The notes below the pieces were generated by a model. It ran no database searches. It was not told where the DNA came from and was given only the letters and a program-made list of their open reading frames with translations. A DNA stretch of 41,139 nt from Patescibacteria group bacterium (GTDB lineage Bacteria > Patescibacteriota > Gracilibacteria > UM-FILTER-43-11): NCBI GenBank assembly GCA_018813295.1, contig JAHJBZ010000052.1:1-41139 (forward strand), read 5' to 3'. Of this stretch, positions 1 to 6,189 are shown in pieces. Made by a program: the position numbers and the translations under genes. Each line of letters begins with the position of its first letter. Within the stretch, counting starts at the first letter, position 1.

Positions 1-1050
1 AAGAACTGCTTTATGTGCACTAACTTGAGGCAAAAGCAGTATTACATTTTTAATAAACAGCACACAAAAGAGGAATATGAAGCCAAAATGAAGGAAGTTA
101 ATTTTGGTTCTTATATGACCATACAGTTTTTGGCAAAAAAGTTTGAAGACTTTAGAGAAGCAAATGCAATTTACCGTTCAAATAAAAATGATCAGTGTGA
201 ACAAGTGGAAGGACACAGACTTTTTAACTGCAAGAACTGTGTTGACTGTTTTGAAGTTGAGGAGGGAAGAGATGACTTTAATTGTATTGAGGCTAATGGC
301 ATCAAAGATTGTATTGATAGTGTATCTTTTGGAAAAATTCACACAATGTCTGAATTGGGTTATGAAGTGCAGGAAAGTTGTGACTTTTATAACTTTAAAT
401 TTTGTAATTTCTGTTATTCAAAAAGTAATTTGGAATATTGTGAGGAGTGTCATAACTGTGAAAATTGTTTTGGGTGCATTGGTATTAAGAATGAATCGTT
501 TAGAATTTTTAATAAAAAGTTTTATAAGGAAGAGGAATACCATGCAATGAAGGCAAAAATTATTGAATATATGAAACAAACTGGGGAATATGGCTCATTC
601 TTCCCGCCAGAGCATTCGCCTTTTGCCTATAATGAAACAGAAGCCCTTGAATATTTTCCTGCTGAAAAAGAAGAAGTTGAACGTATGGGTTTCCGCTGGA
701 AAGACGACATGCCATCTGCAGAAGGTATGCTTGTAGATAGTATGGAAATACCTGACAATATTAAGGATATTCAAATGGATATTTGCCAAAAGGTGATGCA
801 GTGTGAAATTACCGGTAAGAAATTTGCAATTACGGAGCAGGAACTTCTTTTTTATAAAAATAACAACCTACCACTGCCGAGACGCTGTCCTAATCAGAGA
901 CACAGCGAAAGATTGAAAGAGCGTCACGTTCTTCATTTATATGATCGTCAGTGTACTAAATGTGGTATTGATATTAAGAGCGCTTATCCGGTTAATGATA
1001 CGTATAAGAGAGTGTACTGTGATAAGTGTTACTTTGAGTCGGTTTACTAA
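1..1050 (+). CDS. Cysteine-rich zinc-ribbon-like protein, 5' end missing
   Basis: The frame is open from the first base, and the residues before the first ATG (K-N-C-F at bases 1-12) continue the same pattern, so the gene starts upstream and only its last 349 codons are here. The N-terminal half is a run of short cysteine motifs (N-C-x2-C type). A segment 'NCF-x-C ... IFNK ... EEY' occurs twice, near bases 4-90 and 460-540, which indicates internal duplication. The C-terminal part has C-x2-C pairs near the end (C-T-K-C and C-D-K-C), as expected for a zinc ribbon. There is no signal peptide or membrane segment in the visible part, so it is probably cytoplasmic. Proteins of this look are, from memory, common hypothetical proteins in CPR genomes. 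Metal binding is inferred from the cysteines; no enzymatic motif is recognised. Confidence 0.75.
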   Translation, partial: KNCFMCTNLRQKQYYIFNKQHTKEEYEAKMKEVNFGSYMTIQFLAKKFEDFREANAIYRSNKNDQCEQVEGHRLFNCKNCVDCFEVEEGRDDFNCIEANGIKDCIDSVSFGKIHTMSELGYEVQESCDFYNFKFCNFCYSKSNLEYCEECHNCENCFGCIGIKNESFRIFNKKFYKEEEYHAMKAKIIEYMKQTGEYGSFFPPEHSPFAYNETEALEYFPAEKEEVERMGFRWKDDMPSAEGMLVDSMEIPDNIKDIQMDICQKVMQCEITGKKFAITEQELLFYKNNNLPLPRRCPNQRHSERLKERHVLHLYDRQCTKCGIDIKSAYPVNDTYKRVYCDKCYFESVY

Positions 1051-1130
1051 TTGGGGCCTGGCCTACGGCCGGTGACCTAATTGGAGGCCTAATTGGTGTA
1101 ATACACCCATAAGGTCACCAATTAGATCCC
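1048..1130. repeat. Intergenic inverted/direct repeat (ctaattggtg family)
   Basis: Fills the gap between two convergent genes. A perfect 10-bp inverted repeat, ctaattggtg at 1089-1098 and its complement at 1116-1125, makes a hairpin. The shorter unit taattgg occurs three times as direct copies from 1048 on, the first including the TAA stop of the upstream gene. There is no clear T-tract, so it is a repeat first and only possibly a terminator. Confidence 0.6.
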
Positions 1131-1137
1131 CTATTAG

Positions 1138-2310
1138 TTATATAAGCTTCAAAAACTTCTCCGCCTTCAGCATACATTCTTCGTATTCTTTTTCAGGCTC
1201 GCTGTCTGCCACTATTCCCCCACCGGCCCAGTATTCGATGTAGCCGTTTTGGACGAGGGCAGTGCGGATGGCGATGTTGAAGTCCATCTGGAATCCGGAC
1301 TCCCCTGGAGTCCGGACTCCAGACTGAATATAGCCAACACTCCCCGTAAATATATTCCGTGGCAATCCCTCAAGCTCCTCAATATACTCCATTGCTCGTT
1401 TTTTTGGGCAGCCGGTTATTGAGCCGCCGGGGAACATTGCTTTAATTATTTGATCGGGGGTGAGTCCGGACTCCAATTTTCCCTCAACTTGCGAATAAGT
1501 ATGCCAAAGGTTTTTAAGTTCTAAGACTTCACGTTCTTTGGCGAGGCGTAATGTTCCATATTTGCAGATTTTTCCGACATCATTACGTTCGAGATCGGTG
1601 ATCATATCTAGCTCAGCCCTTTCTTTATCGCTGTTTAACAATTTTTTTAGATTTTTATCAGGAAACAGGAAACAGGATTCAGGATTCAGTCTATTTAGAT
1701 TTTCTGTTTTCTGTTTCCTGATTCCTGAATCCTTGGCAATAGTGCCTTTAATTGGTTGAGTGATGATTTTATTACCTTCAACTTTAAAAAATCGTTCCGG
1801 TGAATTGCTTATTATTTGGAAATCACCACAATTCAGGTAAGCGGAGAAGTCAGTTGGATTGGCTTCAGTTAGCCTTAAAAACAATGCGTATGGGCTTCCT
1901 ATGAACTTTTTTCTAAATCGAATACAATAGCACATTTGATAAATTTCTCCGGCAGCAAGAAGCTCTTTGATTTGGTGAATTTTTTTAATGTATTCGGATT
2001 TGGTGACGGATTGTTCGAGTTTTCCGGATGTTTCAAAAGAAATCCCATCAACCGAAGGCGGACAAACGTTTGTCCGCCTTCGGGGGTGGGTAATTGTTTT
2101 TAATTCATCAAATTCGTAAAACCGACTATCAGGAATATTATTTTTGAGGGTTGGGTTTGGATATGCAAAATAACCGATTTGAAATTTCGGATTTCGCATT
2201 TCGGATTTCGCATTCAATCCGATAACTGACCGCACATTACCCCCGCCCCATTTACCATGGAGAACTGCAAAACCTTCCCTATTGATGTCATTATTTGATA
2301 ACTTTGCCAA
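1138..2310 (-). CDS. pabB: Aminodeoxychorismate synthase component I carrying in-frame repeat insertions
   Basis: Chorismate-binding enzyme that, with the PabA glutaminase, makes 4-amino-4-deoxychorismate for p-aminobenzoate and folate. Visible motifs: S-P-E-R-F-F (170-175), P-I-K-G-T (186-190), L-D-M-I-T-D-L-E-R-N-D (234-244), P-G-G-S-I-T-G (294-300) and D-F-N-I-A-I-R-T (343-350). The Lys in PIKGT is typical of PabB; TrpE has Ala there. The start is a TTG with no Shine-Dalgarno; an in-frame TAA lies upstream and no closer ATG exists. Four repeat-derived stretches are read in frame: residues about 32-46, 76-87, 195-219 and 330-340. The third enlarges the loop after PIKGT to 36 residues before the S-D-K-E motif (about 19 in E. 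coli PabB as I recall it). All core motifs are intact, so the enzyme may still work. pabA lies 16 bp upstream. No pabC is visible. Confidence 0.88.
   Translation of the reverse strand: MAKLSNNDINREGFAVLHGKWGGGNVRSVIGLNAKSEMRNPKFQIGYFAYPNPTLKNNIPDSRFYEFDELKTITHPRRRTNVCPPSVDGISFETSGKLEQSVTKSEYIKKIHQIKELLAAGEIYQMCYCIRFRKKFIGSPYALFLRLTEANPTDFSAYLNCGDFQIISNSPERFFKVEGNKIITQPIKGTIAKDSGIRKQKTENLNRLNPESCFLFPDKNLKKLLNSDKERAELDMITDLERNDVGKICKYGTLRLAKEREVLELKNLWHTYSQVEGKLESGLTPDQIIKAMFPGGSITGCPKKRAMEYIEELEGLPRNIFTGSVGYIQSGVRTPGESGFQMDFNIAIRTALVQNGYIEYWAGGGIVADSEPEKEYEECMLKAEKFLKLI
1291..1322. repeat. GAGTCCGGACTC palindrome inside pabB, copy 1
   Basis: An 18-bp perfect palindrome at 1305-1322, centred on gagtccggactc, follows a partial copy (tccggactcc) at 1294-1303. 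It encodes PabB residues 330-340 between G-Y-I and M-D-F-N-I, where homologues have a shorter turn, so it looks like an in-frame insertion. Confidence 0.7.
1462..1473. repeat. GAGTCCGGACTC palindrome inside pabB, copy 2
   Basis: A 12-bp perfect palindrome identical to the core at 1307-1320. It encodes E-S-G-L at PabB residues 280-283. Here the protein length matches the family, so it could be chance or replacement rather than insertion. Confidence 0.45.
1660..1733. repeat. Heptad-built hairpin element (aggaaac/aggattc family) inside pabB
   Basis: Left arm 1660-1689 is four 7-bp units (aggaaac twice, aggattc twice) plus ag. Right arm 1704-1733 is the complement of four similar units. A 14-bp loop separates them. 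The element is read in frame as PabB residues about 194-217, including G-I-R-K-Q-K-T and E-S-C-F-L. The same architecture with 30-bp arms occurs at 3722-3781 at the end of nadC. Confidence 0.85.
2052..2083. repeat. 32-bp perfect palindrome inside pabB
   Basis: Every base from 2052 to 2083 pairs with its mirror position; the core is cggacaaacgtttgtccg. It encodes PabB residues 76-87 (P-R-R-R-T-N-V-C-P-P-S-V) in the linker before the chorismate-binding domain, so it is read in frame. Confidence 0.85.
2175..2216. repeat. Heptad tandem repeat (gaaatcc/gaaatgc) inside pabB
   Basis: On the minus strand 7-bp units gaaatcc, gaaatgc, gaaatcc and gaaattt follow one another without gaps. They encode PabB residues about 32-46 near the N-terminus. 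The 7-bp phase is shared with other elements in this window although the unit sequence differs. Confidence 0.7.
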
Positions 2311-2315
2311 AATGA

Positions 2316-2350
2316 AAATTGTAAATTTAAAATTGTAAATTTAAAAAATT
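2316..2350. repeat. Heptad tandem repeat at the pabA/pabB junction
   Basis: Units aaattgt and aaattta alternate twice (period 14 = 2 x 7) at 2316-2343, followed by aaaaatt. The repeat supplies the last four residues (N-L-Q-F) and the TAA stop of pabA and ends just before the TTG start of pabB. Confidence 0.75.
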
Positions 2351-2911
2351 GTGCAGCAATTTTTTACCTTCTTTCGTTCCAAGGCTCTCGGGGTGAAATT
2401 GAACTCCAAAAACCGGATATTTTTTATGTTGAATTCCCATAATTAAAAAATCTGATGTGTGGGCCACGGTATCAACTTCTGAATTCATCCAAAAGGGCGT
2501 GTCGACGATTAAAGAGTGGTATCGCATGGCCTCAAAAGGGCTTTTTATACCCTTAAAGATCCCTTGATTGGTGTGATAAATATCCGACCTTTTCCCATGC
2601 ATTATTTTTGGTGCACGGATAATTTGACCTCCAAAATATTTACAGATCGCCTGATGACCGAGGCAAACGCCCAGAATTGGAACCTTTTTATAAAATTCCT
2701 TAATTACGTCGAGTGTGATTCCGACGTCCTTTGGATTATCAACGGTGCCGGGACCTGGTGAAAGGACGATGTGAGTCGGTTTTTTTCTTTTAATTTGCTC
2801 GACTGTAATTTCATCATGAAAAAAAACCTCCGGATTTCCTCCAAGCTCCCCGAAATATTGTTTGAGGATGTAGGTGAAGGAATCGTAGTTGTCGATTATG
2901 AGGGTCTTCAT
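2327..2911 (-). CDS. pabA: Aminodeoxychorismate/anthranilate synthase glutaminase subunit
   Basis: Class I glutamine amidotransferase of 194 residues that hydrolyses glutamine and passes ammonia to the chorismate-binding partner. It opens with the family hallmark L-I-I-D-N-Y-D-S-F-T, then S-P-G-P-G-T (51-56), nucleophile Cys83 in G-V-C-L-G-H-Q, and His173 and Glu175 in F-H-P-E-S. The reading frame extends about 66 codons further upstream, but that extension is repeat-derived and non-conserved, so the ATG at 2909-2911 is chosen. It lies 16 bp upstream of pabB, which supports a pabA-pabB pair. Sequence alone cannot separate PabA from TrpG; the PIKGT partner next door favours PabA, and some bacteria share one glutaminase for both. 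The last residues come from a heptad repeat. No Shine-Dalgarno sequence is seen. Confidence 0.9.
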   Translation of the reverse strand: MKTLIIDNYDSFTYILKQYFGELGGNPEVFFHDEITVEQIKRKKPTHIVLSPGPGTVDNPKDVGITLDVIKEFYKKVPILGVCLGHQAICKYFGGQIIRAPKIMHGKRSDIYHTNQGIFKGIKSPFEAMRYHSLIVDTPFWMNSEVDTVAHTSDFLIMGIQHKKYPVFGVQFHPESLGTKEGKKLLHNFLNLQF

Positions 2912-2943
2912 ATTTTTATTGTTGGCTTGCCTTATCTTATTTT

Positions 2944-3054
2944 CGCTACGCTGTGGATGCGTCCCGACTATGGGACTGTGGATTCGGCTAGCGCCTGTGG
3001 TTGAATTCAGTATGCTTATTGCATTCACAGCGTAGCGCATCCACAGCGTTAGCG
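2944..3054. repeat. Complex inverted repeat with GTGGA blocks upstream of pabA
   Basis: cgctacgctgtggatgcg at 2944-2961 pairs with 3036-3054 (one extra base in the latter). Between them gtgga/gtggt blocks are separated by small self-complementary spacers such as gtcccgactatgggac. It fills the gap between the transglutaminase-like gene, whose stop abuts it at 3057, and pabA. The layout resembles the element at 26484-26646. Confidence 0.7.
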
Positions 3055-3056
3055 AA

Positions 3057-3713
3057 TTACAATTGATAATATGTTTTTCTCGCCAACGCGGAACTGTCTG
3101 GCAATTCATTAAACTGACACGTATCGCATGTCGCCTCCAAATTTAACCACTTTTCACTTTTATATTTTGGAATACTGATTTGGGCAAAGGCATGACTTGG
3201 TACATAAACAAGTTGTACGCTATTACCAATTGATTTTTCCAGGGCGAGAAGTAGTACCGCCATATCTTCACAATCTGCGCCACCGGTTTTTAGGACGGTG
3301 ATTGGATTTTCGAGCTGGTCGTGGAATTTTTCATCCGGGACGTATTGAATATTGTCGCGGACGAAATAAAAAAGCGCTTTGCTTTGGCAAACGCGATCAG
3401 CCTTTTTACAGGAATTGGCTGCGATGTAGTTAGCGACTTGTTTTATTGTGTCGCTGGATTCTTCCATTACGATTTCGAGATCATCTGCGCGGTGTGATGT
3501 GAATGGGTTATCCAAATTACTAGGCAAAAATTCTTGAACCTCGGAAAGTTTTGGAATATTTACTGGTTCCGGATGCATTAAATAAAAATACCCCTGAAGT
3601 GACAGAAGAAATAATGCCACGGCAGTAAATAGCGCTAATACGCCATAAAATGGATTACGTTTTTTTGGTGTAATTTCTTCGTACTCCTGATGGTGTGGAT
3701 GTTGTTGGTTCAT
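3057..3713 (-). CDS. Membrane-anchored transglutaminase-like cysteine protein
   Basis: 218 residues. A charged, His-rich N-terminus is followed by one membrane segment (about 22-45), so the rest probably lies outside the membrane. The C-terminal domain has the transglutaminase-like triad pattern: Cys148 in G-G-A-D-C-E-D, His174 in P-S-H-A-F-A and an Asp at about 197 after L-E-A-T-C. The G-G-x-C-x-D layout is typical of bacterial transglutaminase-like/arthropod-defensin-like peptidases. Likely roles are protein crosslinking or peptide/wall cleavage; the substrate is unknown. Two extra cysteines (102 and 109) and C-D-T-C at 196-199 could form disulfides. It starts 6 bp after nadC and is probably co-transcribed with it. 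The stop codon abuts a large repeat element. Confidence 0.7.
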   Translation of the reverse strand: MNQQHPHHQEYEEITPKKRNPFYGVLALFTAVALFLLSLQGYFYLMHPEPVNIPKLSEVQEFLPSNLDNPFTSHRADDLEIVMEESSDTIKQVANYIAANSCKKADRVCQSKALFYFVRDNIQYVPDEKFHDQLENPITVLKTGGADCEDMAVLLLALEKSIGNSVQLVYVPSHAFAQISIPKYKSEKWLNLEATCDTCQFNELPDSSALARKTYYQL

Positions 3714-3719
3714 ATTTAT

Positions 3720-4673
3720 CTAGGAAACAGGATCCAGGAAACAGGATTCAGCTGTTTTCTGTGTTCTGTGTCCTGTTTCCTTTATATTAAGTGACATATC
3801 TAAATTTTTTGCTCTACCGGTAATTGCGCCAGAAGAAATAGCAGTCACTCCTTTTATGCAGTATTTTTCAATATTCCTCTCGCTAATACCTCCAGATAAT
3901 TCAATTGTTAAGCCAGCTTGTTTTAGTTGCGGGATAACTCGTTTGATATCGGCCGGTCTAAAGTTATCCAGCATAACCACTACAGGTTTTTGGGGGGTGA
4001 CCTTCTCTTTCAGACTATCATAAACGACGAGAAAATCGTGAATTTGATCAATGCTTTCCAATTCAATTTCAACAAAACGCACTTTTTTATTTTTTAGAAC
4101 TTTACTAAGCCCACTTCCCCAATCCATTTCAAAATCCAAGTGGTTGTCTTTAATAAGTACAGCATCATCCAGGTTTAGACGGTGAGTTGCACCGCCTCCG
4201 AGTGCGACGGCTTTTTTATCAAGCAAACCCCATAATGTTTTCCGAGTTGCTAGGAGCTTGATGGTTTTTGGTAATTTGGAACTTAGTTTTTTGCTTGCAG
4301 TTGCAACCCCACTCATTCGTTGTAAGAGATTTAGGAGTGTGCGTTCGGCGGAAAGTATTTTTTGGATCGTACCTTCAATTTTTAAAACAATATCTCCTCT
4401 TTTTATATCCGTACCTTCTTTAAACTTTTCTAAAACTTTTATTCCAAGCCGATTTAAAAACCACTCTGCCTCATGTATGCCAGCTAAAATACCCTCTTTA
4501 TTCATCACAACTTCTGCGATGACCTTTTTACTTTTATTTTTGATAAAAAGATTGGTGGTGACATCTCCTTTTCCAAGATCCTCAAGATAAGCCTGCCATA
4601 CATAAAGCTGTACCGCTTTTTTGTAAACGGGGTTTTTTAGACTTAGCTCACCTACGGCATTTAAAAAAGACAT
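3720..4673 (-). CDS. nadC: Quinolinate phosphoribosyltransferase with repeat-encoded C-terminal tail
   Basis: Converts quinolinate and PRPP to nicotinate mononucleotide in de novo NAD synthesis. The middle of the protein has the family core A-T-R-K-T, then G-G-G-A-T-H-R-L-N-L and L-I-K-D-N-H, and the C-terminal barrel motif S-G-G-I-S. Length is 317 residues from the ATG at 4671-4673; a GTG directly before it is a possible but less likely start. Homologues normally end soon after the segment seen here as L-D-M-S-L-N-I. This copy continues for about 20 residues (K-E-T-G-H-R-T-Q-K-T-A-E-S-C-F-L-D-P-V-S) encoded by the heptad hairpin at 3722-3781, which also provides the TAG stop. nadA and nadB are not in the window. 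The transglutaminase-like gene follows after 6 bp. Confidence 0.92.
   Translation of the reverse strand: MSFLNAVGELSLKNPVYKKAVQLYVWQAYLEDLGKGDVTTNLFIKNKSKKVIAEVVMNKEGILAGIHEAEWFLNRLGIKVLEKFKEGTDIKRGDIVLKIEGTIQKILSAERTLLNLLQRMSGVATASKKLSSKLPKTIKLLATRKTLWGLLDKKAVALGGGATHRLNLDDAVLIKDNHLDFEMDWGSGLSKVLKNKKVRFVEIELESIDQIHDFLVVYDSLKEKVTPQKPVVVMLDNFRPADIKRVIPQLKQAGLTIELSGGISERNIEKYCIKGVTAISSGAITGRAKNLDMSLNIKETGHRTQKTAESCFLDPVS
3722..3781. repeat. Heptad-built hairpin element at the 3' end of nadC
   Basis: Two adjoining 30-bp arms (3722-3751 and 3752-3781) with no loop, each made of four 7-bp units of the aggaaac/aggattc type plus ag; about 23 of 30 positions pair. The nadC reading frame runs through nearly all of it and ends at a TAG partly inside it. 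It is the same family as 1660-1733. Confidence 0.85.
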
Positions 4674-4697
4674 CACAGCTGGTTAAATACGTGATTA

Positions 4698-4725
4698 ATT
4701 ATAGTACAGTATTTTGTTTTATAAA
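4698..4725 (-). promoter_or_regulatory. Possible sigma70-type promoter for nadC
   Basis: On the minus strand TATAAT (4698-4703) lies 16 bp after a poor -35 (TTTATA, 4720-4725), in the 55-bp gap before nadC. The -10 is perfect and the -35 weak. Confidence 0.35.
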
Positions 4726-4728
4726 AAC

Positions 4729-5139
4729 TTAAGACGCATCTTCATCTCCCCACACTTCAGTTCTGCATTTTGTACGTATGGGGCAGTCTAAAAAGGCTCT
4801 TTGGCATTGCCTGCGAATGGCCCTTGTTATGTCTACGCTTCCTATACCTGATTCTATAAGTTCAGCAACTACAGTTTTATGCCCTGCAAAAGCTTCACAC
4901 TCTTCGGGTGCATTGTCGGCAGTAATTTTGTGGGGTGGAATTTTGTTGGGAGACATTACTTTGGTTAAGCATTGGAGCCTTATTGGGCAAGCCCCTGTTG
5001 ATCTTCCGCACTGTTCTTGGTCAGTATCTATATTTTCCATCACTGCCATAATTGCGGCTCTATTGCTCTCAAAAGCCTGACAATCATCGGGCTTATTTTT
5101 GCTGGTGATTTCGGTAGGTAAAATTTTATTGAAGGGCAT
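4729..5139 (-). CDS. Duplicated four-cysteine Wbl-like protein
   Basis: 136 residues made of two copies of the domain found in the next four genes upstream. Copy 1 has Cys20, 44, 51 and 57; copy 2 has Cys81, 112, 119 and 125. Each copy starts with K-I-x-P-x-x-I-T, then [DE]-C-x-A-F, and ends with C-x6-C-P-I-R-x2-C. The final C-P-[IV]-x3-C spacing and the four-cysteine set resemble WhiB/Wbl iron-sulfur proteins, but the second-to-third spacing is 6 (Wbl: 2) and no G-V-W-G-G motif is seen. A 4Fe-4S or zinc site is inferred. It is last in a five-gene series on the minus strand and lies upstream of nadC. No signal peptide, so cytoplasmic. Function unknown. Confidence 0.75.
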   Translation of the reverse strand: MPFNKILPTEITSKNKPDDCQAFESNRAAIMAVMENIDTDQEQCGRSTGACPIRLQCLTKVMSPNKIPPHKITADNAPEECEAFAGHKTVVAELIESGIGSVDITRAIRRQCQRAFLDCPIRTKCRTEVWGDEDAS

Positions 5140-5146
5140 GGAGGGA

Positions 5147-5368
5147 TTAATTAATTACTATTGTTCTAAGAATTTTATTACCACATTCCATACGAAGCGG
5201 GCAATTTAATTTTTGGCATTGATCACGTGTTAGATCCACAATATCTGCGGGGCTTTCTTGTGAGCGGCTAAATCTGATTAATGCCTCTTCATTTAACCGA
5301 AAATCAGCACAATCTATAGGCCTGCTATTTGGAGTGATTTCGTTTGAGGGAATTTTTTGAGTGAGCAT
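5147..5368 (-). CDS. Small four-cysteine Wbl-like protein
   Basis: 73 residues from the ATG at 5366-5368. A longer frame starting at 5395 would overlap the preceding gene by 20 bp; the inner start is preferred because it aligns with the paralogues (I-P-S-N-E-I-T-P, then I-D-C-A-D-F) and leaves a 7-bp gap. Cysteines 20, 51, 56 and 62 give C-x30-C-x4-C-P-L-R-x2-C. It is one of five adjacent paralogues. A metal or Fe-S site is inferred from the pattern; DNA binding, as in WhiB proteins, is possible but not shown by any motif here. Confidence 0.75.
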   Translation of the reverse strand: MLTQKIPSNEITPNSRPIDCADFRLNEEALIRFSRSQESPADIVDLTRDQCQKLNCPLRMECGNKILRTIVIN

Positions 5369-5375
5369 AATGAAT

Positions 5376-5591
5376 TTACTTAACAGCTTCTTCATCGCAT
5401 ATATTGCGAAGTGGGCAGCCTAAATTAAAACATTCAGAAACTGCGCATCTTATAGCATCTGCAGCAGTTTTTTGTGATTCTGCATAAGTAGCTAAAGTTG
5501 TTCTGCGATTCGCAAAATCCGCACAATCTGCAGGTTTATGCTCAGGAGTTAGCATAGCAGGCTGAATTAATTTAGGAATGCTAAGTGACAT
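5376..5591 (-). CDS. Small four-cysteine Wbl-like protein
   Basis: 71 residues. The N-terminal lead-in is I-P-K-L-I-Q-P followed by L-T-P-E-H-K-P-A-D-C-A-D-F, close to the paralogue at 5147-5368. Core cysteines are 23, 54, 59 and 65 (C-x30-C-x4-C-P-L-R-x2-C), with an extra Cys49. It lies 15 bp after the gene at 5607-5870 in the same direction. No membrane segment or known catalytic motif is present. The identical spacing in two separate paralogues argues that the four cysteines act together as a ligand set. Confidence 0.75.
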   Translation of the reverse strand: MSLSIPKLIQPAMLTPEHKPADCADFANRRTTLATYAESQKTAADAIRCAVSECFNLGCPLRNICDEEAVK

Positions 5592-5606
5592 GGGAATATT
5601 AATTAT

Positions 5607-5870
5607 TTAATAAACATGAATTTTTTTATATCCATTCGGCATTTGGGCTAAACATTCGCTTCGTAAAGGGCAAAGGGTATCACTGCACATATCTCTGAAT
5701 TCACTGATATGACGGATAGATCCTGGAGTTCTGTATTCCTGCCAGGCTGCTAATTGTATTTCAAAATAAGTGCAGCCTCCAGGGCCAGTTTTAAAAAGTA
5801 AATCTCTATCAGTTCGAGCTAATTCTTTTAGTTCACCCGGAGTATATAACTGTTCAGATTCGGAGGGCAT
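5607..5870 (-). CDS. Small four-cysteine Wbl-like protein, second subtype
   Basis: 87 residues. The N-terminus differs from the three downstream members: L-Y-T-P-G-E-L, then a D-x4-F-x-x-G segment, then G-C-T-Y-F. Cysteines 33, 62, 67 and 73 give C-x28-C-x4-C-P-L-R-x2-C. The closest relative is the next gene upstream (5882-6127), which shares M-P-S, L-[YF]-x-P-x-E-L and G-C-T-x-F. It is separated from that gene by 11 bp, consistent with one transcript. The family resembles Wbl iron-sulfur proteins only in the cysteine layout. Confidence 0.72.
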   Translation of the reverse strand: MPSESEQLYTPGELKELARTDRDLLFKTGPGGCTYFEIQLAAWQEYRTPGSIRHISEFRDMCSDTLCPLRSECLAQMPNGYKKIHVY

Positions 5871-5881
5871 AAAAAAATTAG

Positions 5882-6127
5882 TTATTGTGAAGTAAATTGG
5901 GTATCTTCTCTGCCGGCTAACATTCTTATTTTACAGACACAATTAGCATAAAGAGGACACATTATTCTGTCACATTGATTTCTTGTGTCTTTTGCAATTC
6001 TAGCTGTTTTGTTATTTTGAAATTCTGTACACCCCTCGGCGCCAATTTGAAAAACTGCAGCTTTATCTGTTTCAGCCATCGTAGCTAATTCGTCTGGGGC
6101 GAATAATTTATCAGGTTTGGAGGGCAT
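5882..6127 (-). CDS. Small four-cysteine Wbl-like protein, second subtype, first of the array
   Basis: 81 residues. Cysteines 33, 52, 57 and 63 (C-x18-C-x4-C-P-L-Y-x2-C) with an extra Cys65. The first loop is about ten residues shorter than in the neighbours, and Tyr replaces the usual Arg after C-P-L. It shares M-P-S, P-D-E-L and G-C-T-E-F with the following gene. A good promoter (TTGACA, 18 bp, TATTAT) begins 55 bp upstream, right after the end of pyrE, so the array probably has its own transcript rather than depending on pyrE. Confidence 0.7.
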   Translation of the reverse strand: MPSKPDKLFAPDELATMAETDKAAVFQIGAEGCTEFQNNKTARIAKDTRNQCDRIMCPLYANCVCKIRMLAGREDTQFTSQ

Positions 6128-6156
6128 AATAAAAAATAATTGATATCAGGTGTGGG

Positions 6157-6186
6157 ATAATACCAAATATTATTATTCTATGTCAA
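6157..6186 (-). promoter_or_regulatory. Sigma70-type promoter for the four-cysteine gene array
   Basis: Minus strand: TTGACA (6181-6186), 18-bp spacer, TATTAT (6157-6162). It lies between the pyrE stop and the first four-cysteine gene. Confidence 0.6.
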
Positions 6187-6189
6187 TAG

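Noticed and set aside
2912-3109. N-terminal extension of PabA by 66 residues
   Set aside because: The extension is encoded by a repeat element and overlaps the next gene's end; the conserved protein begins at 2911.
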